Shown here: piece by piece, positions 56,741 through 64,000 of the stretch
Layout of the letters: every line of letters starts with the position of its first letter
Numbering within the stretch: the first letter of the stretch is position 1
NCBI GenBank assembly: GCA_011037195.1
Contig: JAAEAF010014403.1
Coordinates: forward strand, 155,701 to 219,700
DNA from: Triatoma infestans
Taxonomy: Eukaryota > Arthropoda > Insecta > Hemiptera > Reduviidae
Length of the DNA: 64,000 nucleotides
Reading direction: 5' to 3'
Notes under the pieces: generated by a model
The model's input: only the letters and a program-made list of their open reading frames with translations
The model's database searches: none
What the model was told of the DNA's origin: nothing
Made by a program: the position numbers and the translations under genes

Positions 56741-57655
56741 AAACAAGTTTGCAGATTTGTTTATATTAAGTTTCTAGAGAATAGTGCGTAACTGAAATGG
56801 GAACTGCGTAATAAAGTCATCAATGAATACTATACTGCCGCCATTTCAATATAGTTTATGGAAGCATCATCTTATTATATAAAAGCAACTTTATTTATGT
56901 GAATGGTAAAAATTCCAAGTTTGAAGGTCAGCAATAATAAACGAGAGTCTTGTGAGTGTTTCACATGAGAGTCTGTTTGGCTCATTAAGGAAGGTCATGT
57001 GCTAGGGAGAGGCCAATGCTCTTGATTTTATCGTGAAATGTTTCTGTACACCTCTTTTGGAGGTCTCCGTATAAACTTTTTAGCGAAGTTAGTGTATAAC
57101 GCACACTGTCTGGACATAACTAACATACTTATCGTTGAAAACATTGAGCAAAGAGGGAGAGGCGGGGGAAAACATCGGTCAACGTCAGTTTTGCGGCTGC
57201 TTGTAGTTCTATAGAGCACACAAACTCCGTGCTACACAATTTCGCGTATTTCACCACGACAGGTCGATGTACAGTAGTTATTTTTCATAGAGAAATCGAT
57301 ACGAAGCGCTTCATGGCAAGCCTGCCATCCACTCAAACAGGAAACACTTATATTTACACATGCTCAAATGTTTTTAAAATGCCCATTAAAATACGTTTTA
57401 GTTTGTTACTTCATCGCTTGAGGTTTTTCAAAGTTTGAATTTTGTTAGAAATATTTAGCCATGTAGGAGAGAGCTAGTGGCATGTTTAATTGAAACTTTG
57501 TTTGGCTCAATTAGTTAAAGCCTAGAATGGGATGGTTAGAGAAACTTTAGAAAGATGTGTTTAAAAATAAGTTTGAGTGTGCTGGTTGAATAAGATTTGG
57601 TAGCTGGGAACCACTGTTATGGTGCTTCGAGATAGAAACTGTGCCCCACTTCAAT
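56741..57655. other. No gene recognised; one family R end word
   Basis: CGAGAGTCTTGTGAGTGTTT + CACATGAGAG at 56942-56972. Frames at 57028-57438 on both strands have no motif. Confidence 0.35.
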
Positions 57656-58470
57656 ATTATTAGTAGAAAGAGAAATTTCTGGATTACTGCCGTAAAAAAG
57701 AAGTATTGCGGTCGTAGTCGGATTTTGAATTCTCATCGGAAATACATGTTTTCTGAGATTCCCTGAGAATTGGCAAAATTATTTTAGCGAATAGTTGTGT
57801 TTGTATATGTGTATGTGAAAACAGCATTATCCAAAAAACGTAAGCCAAGGAAGTTCTATAGCGTATAAATTAAATTTGCGTATTTATCAGCCGATCCAAC
57901 CATTAATGTTTGCGCCAGTCCAATCACCGAATTTTCAACTTTATGTTGCTACAAGAGGAGATATTGCGATGGTGGCCGATTTTCTGAATTGACACGATTT
58001 TCCCTATGTTTTGAAGTTTTCTGAAATAGCAAAATGTTATTAGCAAATTAATGTGCTTGTGCTGTGTTTTAGTGTTTGAAGAAAAGTCCACAGCGAGCTA
58101 ATAACTTGATATTCTGTGAAGATAAAAACCATCGATTAGAGAGACATGACATTAAAATTCGGTGAAGATCTGCCAACCGGTAATTTGAGACTTTACTGAT
58201 TTTCTTTATTTTCGGAAAAGCCCCAAAGAGTTTCATTATCCTCGCATATCAACACACACAACAATTTCTTCTTTTTACCAATTTCAAACATTTTTCTGAC
58301 AAATTAGATTTTTGCTTGTTACAATGTACGTACACCAACCAGGCGGGGGTGGCACATAAGGGAACTAAATATTTTTGTAAAAATGTCGACTTTTAGGAAA
58401 ATTAAAAGTTTATCCAGAGAACTGGGGGAGAGAAAGCGGTGTGATTGTTTCACACCACATTTCATTTTAT
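57656..58470 (+). repeat. Dispersed repeat family R, two adjoining starts
   Basis: GCCGTAAAAAAGAAGTATTG + CGGTCG with CTCATCGGAAATACATGTTT (57690-57755). It restarts as GCTACAAGAGGAGATATTGC (57950), and the end word GAGAGAAAGCGGTGTGATTG + TTTCACACCACATTT is at 58430-58465. Confidence 0.65.
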
Positions 58471-60200
58471 TCCTTTGATTCTCTTTGATTTGCAAAATGC
58501 AGAAAAAGTTTTAATTTTAATGAAGATAATTGCGAGTGTCATGGCACCTGTTGATTACATGTTAATTTTAATATTACAATTTATTACAGAGTTTTAGAGT
58601 GGTAGGTAATTTGAAATGGTTGTAGTTGACTAAAGGTTGGTAATGGTTATTGAACGTCTAGATCGGTAGGGGGCACTATTATAGTTCATAAGGTTCTACT
58701 GGCTGAAGGAAGAAGCTGGAGTATTGTCTAGAGACATTGTAGTCCTCAGGAAATCATTGGTAGCGTCAACCTATACTGACTGACAAACATTATCGCCTTG
58801 CTAATATCAACCGTTTTATTTTTACTTTAAACATATAACAGCCGACATACGCGCACACCATATATACACACACACACACGCACACACTTTTTGTCCCAAT
58901 GAACTAGTGGCGAGGTGACAACTGTATTGTATTGTATATATACACAGTGTGAGTGATATTGGATCAATACTATGGTTGCAGCTATGCCGTACACACCAGA
59001 TGTCCGTACAACTCTACCCCCACTATTACGCTGCCATTCTGCCATTCCTGGCTTCTAATCACTGTTTACTTACTATTAAAAAAACAATATTAAAATTATT
59101 TAGTATAATTTCGCCCCCTCATTTAATTAAATCATTAAGCTACGTACATCAAACGCAGAACAAGTAATATACTTGTAGCCAGAACTTGATTTCCTAAAGA
59201 GATAAATAAATGTCGTCTTTTAACATTTCTTCATTACAGTTATCTTTCTGAAGATTATTTTACTTCTGTTTTGGAAATGGACAATCAATCTTGGCCAAAC
59301 TGCTGGAATTTTCCAACTTAAGAACTGGAACAAACTCCGGAATTTGAAACAAGCTTTCAGTCAGAATCCCTCAATTATTTTTGTTTTCCAATGATTTTCT
59401 GGAAAGTTAATTGCGCAACTGAAACCTACTAATTTTTAGTTGAATTAATGTAGGTTTATTGTAAAACCGGGAGAAATTGATGTCACTTTACAAAGAGCGG
59501 CCACTCTACTAGGACGGGAACGCCTGTAATTACCCAAGAAGTTGGCATTTGAAGTAAAACTCGTACCAGATCGCTCCACTTGTAAATACCATTGGTTACT
59601 TGTGCAGAACATAAACTACCTATTATCTATGTTGGGTATTTCCTTGCCTAACAAATGATGACGTCACTCTCACTGAAGATATAATCACAGTTTTTTTTTT
59701 TTATCGTTGCCCTATTATCAAGTGAACATACAAAAAACATTTTACACATATACAACCGGAGAACATTAATGTCTTTGCAGTTTTCACTACAACAGATAAG
59801 AAAGAACAATAACATGTATAGAAGGCTATTATCAGTGTTTATTGATGTCAAGTAAAGCTGTAGACTGACCAGACGTATAATGTAAACACAAGATTTTATC
59901 AATTTTTTCTTTTTTTAACAATTACAAGTTTTACTGGGTTTCGAAGAAGGCGTTGCCCAACTTGACTACAAATGATCACACTTGCCAGATTTCGCTGGGA
60001 ACCAAGTTTATGCCTCCCACCCCACCGCTACCTAAACATGTTTATTGTTAAGAGCAACTTAACGCCGAATAAAAATTGCAAGTTTAAAGAAAATTGATCA
60101 CTCGTCATTGTATCAACTGCGGTCCTGTCAATATTTTACACCAAATCTTTACAATACAGTAAAAAGTCCCTCAATTATATATATTAAATGCAATTGCCCA
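58471..60200. other. AT-rich DNA, no gene
   Basis: (CA)n at 58868-58887. Short frames only. Confidence 0.4.
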
Positions 60201-61110
60201 AGTATTACTTTCTCTTACTCCTGGTAACAGGAAGTATTGCGATCGTTTTAAATTTCGAAATTGAGTTTTCACCGGAAATCCATGTTTATATCCCCTGAGT
60301 ATGAAGAATTGCGATTGGTCTGTACGGTGTGTCTGTGCCAACAAAATATCTCACAAAGGAAGAATCGCAGGAAGCTTGGTATTCCGCTTAGATACTTCCA
60401 TCGCATTGACACAACGTTTCGGGCAACATACTTCATCCATCCTAAGTGCGACTTTATTGATTTTTTTTTTGTAATCTTTGTTTATTGTCTCTACACACAA
60501 ATACCTAACACTTTTATTTGAAACATGCTGGTTTTTAAGGAGTTCTAGAAATGGCCTTATACTTTCCTGTAGAGTACCACTCGGGTGAAATGGATGGTTC
60601 CACTAGCTATTTAATATGAATGTACATAAGAAGCATTATAGAATTCTAAATTTAAATAAAATCGGTTTACCGGAAATAGATCAGATTTTTGAGTATTTGT
60701 AATTTTCTCGAAAACGATATAACGATTTCCTTTTAGTTGGAATACTAACTGCATACCTATCTCTTTTGTTTGTAACATTTTCGAAAAAGTTTATTTTAGG
60801 GAGCCCTGAGCAATTGGCCACATTAAATTGCAAACTTTGTATTTGTCATTATTATTGATGCTCTGTTCTGAATTATCATGTAATCACTTGTGTGGCGCTG
60901 TAATTACCGCCGCTGTCCTTGCGCCGCAAAAAAAAAATCACTTGTGTACCTTACTGGGGGGGGGGGATCTGTCTTCCCCACCACCTCCATATTTATTTAG
61001 GACAAATGAATAAATTTTGATGTTTAAAGCAATGTCATTTTATAATTGTATTAATAGTAGTAAGAGAAAATTTTGTGACTTTTACACCATATTGTTGTTA
61101 CTCTACCTTT
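60201..61110 (+). repeat. Dispersed repeat family R, long copy
   Basis: GGTAACAGGAAGTATTGCGA, TCGAAATTGAGTTTTCACCG, GAAGAATCGCAGGAAGCTTG, GATACTTCCATCGCATTG, TTTATTTGAAACATGCTGG, TTGTAATTTTCTCGAAAACG, and end word TAAGAGAAAATTTTGTGACT. This copy is useful for building a consensus. Confidence 0.7.
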
Positions 61111-61949
61111 TGGGTAGATTAGAAATTGTTTTGGCGGTAAATTTCGTTTAATTACCATCAAACTTCTTTTACAAACTATTCATTTTTCTTTAAGAATAAT
61201 AAATTATAAAAAAAGGAAATATATATATTTTTAAGGATAATTTAGTAATAAATTGAAATATTTATGTTGTTTTAATGTGAGATTGGAAGACTGAATAGTT
61301 AGGACAAATATGTAGAATATATGGTTAAAGTTGGCAAGCGTGTGTGTGGCGAGACTTATTTGAGGTTAAGGTCTGTGTGTGTGAGTGTGACCCTCCCCTC
61401 AAACACAACACTAAAAATAACTATTTAATCTCCCACTTAATATTTAGTTAAAATTAAAACTGTGCATTATAATTTTTTCATCTTCTAAAATATTTTTGTT
61501 TTTTTTTGTTGTTAATACAAGGTTTTACTCTTTAATAATTTATTAATGGTAATCTCTTAATTTGGAATTGTAAAACCAAAAACTTTATTAAATTAAACAA
61601 CACATCAATAACCACATTTTTTTTTTTCTACCAAGTTAATTAAACACAAATGAAAAAATTTAAACTTTAAATGATAAAATATGAATAACTGATATGAACA
61701 TTTTTTTTATAAAGGTAATAAATTAGCCTTGTGAGAGATCAGCTATAACCAGAGTTGGAAGGTTAACTGGGTAATGTTGTGCTTTGGCAACTTGATCGCT
61801 GTATTAATTTCATACACCTATTCAGTTGGCTTTCTACTCACCTTGTTGCGCCTTGTTTGTAACTAAAATCAGCTGTTTTTAATTTAAGTGTTGATATATT
61901 TTTGATTTAGCACAGCGTTTATTAAGAGATATTTTTGGATTAATAATTT
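61111..61949. other. AT-rich DNA, no gene
   Basis: TG-rich patch at 61340-61390, T runs; nothing coding. Confidence 0.35.
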
Positions 61950-62345
61950 ATTCATATTTTTATTGCTTTCTCTTCCCGGAGAATCGAAAATAAGATTTTG
62001 GTTATCACTTTAGATTTATAGAATGGAAATTTCAGTTTTTCCAATTTTCTTAAAAATGGTTTCCGATTTCCACTAAACGAGTACATCAATTACATACTTA
62101 AAACAACTACATTTTATTTATACCATTTTTTATAAAAAATTCCTTTTAGAGCCGTACTGAGGAAGCTCCGAGAGTTAGACTTATCTATAAACCACTATTT
62201 CTGTGTAACTACCACCACTGATTTCCATGGTACCTGAACACTCAGCAAAAATTCTATCATTTAAGAACTTTTCATTTAGAAGTGTTAGCATTGCAATAAG
62301 AGAAAGTGTGGTGTGAATCATTCACACAAGATTCCTATTTTTAAT
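61950..62345 (+). repeat. Family R fragment
   Basis: TTCTCTTCCCGGAGAATCGA, CAATTTTCTTAAAAATGGTT, GCCGTACTGAGGAAGCTCCG and end word CAATAAGAGAAAGTGTGGTG + TGAATCATTCACACAAGATT. Confidence 0.55.
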
Positions 62346-63604
62346 TTTTGTATGCAAAATTTTGATTCACTATGTTAAAAAATTACTGCTACCAACTCCA
62401 AATATGTGATAATATCTCAGAGTTCACTTTGCAGCAAGTTTTGTTGCCTAAATGGTTAATAGATTTAATTACTACTTTAATTCAAATTTATGCCATATCA
62501 GATTAAAATGTCAAAAACTATATTTCGCAAAAAGAAAATGCTGCGAGACCTTCACTTGGCTAATCTAAGTCTTTCACGAAGTGCCCAAAGTTATCAAACA
62601 ATTTTCTGTAAATATTCGCTACAGCATGTAGTACTAATAATGGCCGTTCACATTTACTGGAACATTTCTTTTGAGAATTTTTTTGGGGGGAGGATGATAG
62701 ATATTCTTCAGAATTAAATGGAATGGATGGATGATCAGTCGTGTTTGATCAGACAGTAGTTTGAAGAGTGAATGGTGCATGAAACTTATATAGGATGTGA
62801 TTCCTTCTGGCCGTTGTCCTTCGCACTGATAAATTCACAGCCTAATTACTTCTCCCAGGGCAAAAGCTATTGGTCTATATAAAGAGATAGTCTTATCTCC
62901 CTTATCAGGCCCACGCGCTGAATGTGCTTCTGAAGTCTTACTGGAGCCGTTGTGTTAGGCTTAATCATCAAATTGGCCTCACAAGCTTGTTGCAATAGTT
63001 CGGCAGTATATCTAGACTTATCAAGAGTATTGATATACTTTACCGCCTATTTCAGACCTGGAGTATCCAGTAACTAGGCTTTGCTACGATCACCTGCTCC
63101 AATAGAGACTCAAAAGCAGTCCACCGCCAACACACTCCATTGACAATTTAAGACTACCCTTTCTTCACCCTGAGCAGGTTAAAGAGGAGATTGTGATTTT
63201 AATTTTTTTCGCGCATTTCACATGTACCTTGTTTTGATAGCTGCACTTATTGGGCGTTTGGTTTGCTGCGGAAAAAATTCTCGATCTGTCCTGGCCTTGA
63301 AAAGTCTTCACAAGCAAGACGATCTATTGCTTCATTTTTTTCTGATTTGGAAGGAAAAGAAAGTCATGCGCGTTTTTCTTCTGAGTTTTTTTTTTTTATT
63401 TATTAATATGATGTCGGTAAATTTTCAATGAAACTTAAATTAATTTTAAATAGAAGACAAAATGTGAAGGTAAGGAGAGAGGAACATTTAGAATGTATAT
63501 ACAAACATACAGAGAACAGGCACATTTAAAATGTGAGCCGGCAAACTTGCCGAACCGGTCGACCACTCATACCAACTTAACATACATATGTATAGTTGGA
63601 GCGA
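62346..63604. other. No gene recognised
   Basis: A balanced patch at 62810-63180 (CCACGCGCTGAATGTGC, GGAGCCGTTGTG) looks like decayed coding repeat, but no RT or other motif could be read. The frames at 62490-62717 and 63222-63431 have no motif. Confidence 0.35.
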
Positions 63605-63713
63605 CCACCAGAGGTCACGGCGTTCGTGTCTCTAGTCTCTTCTCTTTAACACTTCAAATAAACACACAACACACACACACAAAACGCTGAATGTGAACAC
63701 CCTCTGGTGGTGG
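63605..63713. promoter_or_regulatory. Convergent pair of CTCF-like motifs
   Basis: CCACCAGAGGTCACGG at 63605-63620 on the plus strand and CCACCAGAGGGTG on the minus strand (complement of about 63698-63710) face each other across a (CA)n tract. Both resemble the CTCF core CCACNAGRKGGCRS with one or two mismatches. The match is by eye and binding is not shown. Confidence 0.35.
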
Positions 63714-64000
63714 GCAACCCCATCAGATCAAGTAAGTTGCGCCCTCCTTCATGTAGTACAGATATGCAGATCTTCTTCATCATTCCAACTCAGGCAGTCA
63801 GTTCTCTTTTAACAACTATTGCAACTTCATAGTGTATTGCTAACATCCAACAATGGTCACGCCTGTAAACTATATTTTTACAATATCTACTTACTCCTGC
63901 CAAATTCCATTATTCCGGAGTTCTCCTTCCAGTTTTAAGTATGCGCTAAGATGCGCTCATTAACCAACAAATATAAACATACATATACGCAAAAAACCAT
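63714..64000. other. Window end, nothing recognised
   Basis: No frame, repeat or RNA motif identified. Confidence 0.35.

Overview
This is repeat-dominated, AT-rich animal DNA. It has no operons, no rRNA and no dense coding. Transposable elements, GT-AG-bounded exon candidates, microsatellites and hammerhead-ribozyme repeats all fit a metazoan nuclear genome. A mollusc or another invertebrate is my guess from this mix of elements; the sequence alone does not fix the taxon.

Region 1 (1-11302) is a nest of elements. A decayed LINE with a restriction-like endonuclease (R2 superfamily) runs on the minus strand from about 11043 down to the left edge. It is split by a 7.77 kb element (2280-10050) with ~620 bp terminal inverted repeats (TIRs), AGTAGG termini and a 6 bp target-site duplication (TSD). 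The TIRs carry palindromic TGACGTCA sites and outward-facing tRNA-like units with A box, B box and T-run. Inside this element, starting just past the left TIR, sits a Penelope-like retroelement (PLE) with an intact RT + GIY-YIG ORF (3212-5239) and a hammerhead ribozyme at 5905-5965. A ~207 bp tRNA-derived SINE with a 12 bp TSD (11084-11290) lies just upstream of the LINE start.

Region 2 (11.3-35.7 kb) is mostly intergenic or intronic. It holds blocks of an unnamed dispersed repeat, simple repeats, a 413 bp direct duplication (17105-17517 and 20827-21240) around a conserved 34-codon reading frame, a 31 bp minisatellite (25180-25399) and one convincing protein-coding exon on the plus strand (28067-28249, Gly/Gln/Pro-rich). 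I infer that part of this region is introns of an unidentified host gene.

Region 3 (35.7-64 kb) is again dispersed-repeat blocks. It also has a 5'-truncated LINE with 13 bp TSDs and a (TATC)n tail (36756-37778), a 2.9 kb inverted-repeat element with ~710 bp arms (43419-46293), further hammerhead-like motifs (47534-47575, 50909-50950 and a head-to-head pair at 55088-55395), a GC-rich Cys-pair ORF near 50 kb and a convergent pair of CTCF-like motifs at 63.6-63.7 kb.

The only long intact coding sequence is the PLE ORF. Boundaries of dispersed-repeat blocks are approximate, because they were read by eye.
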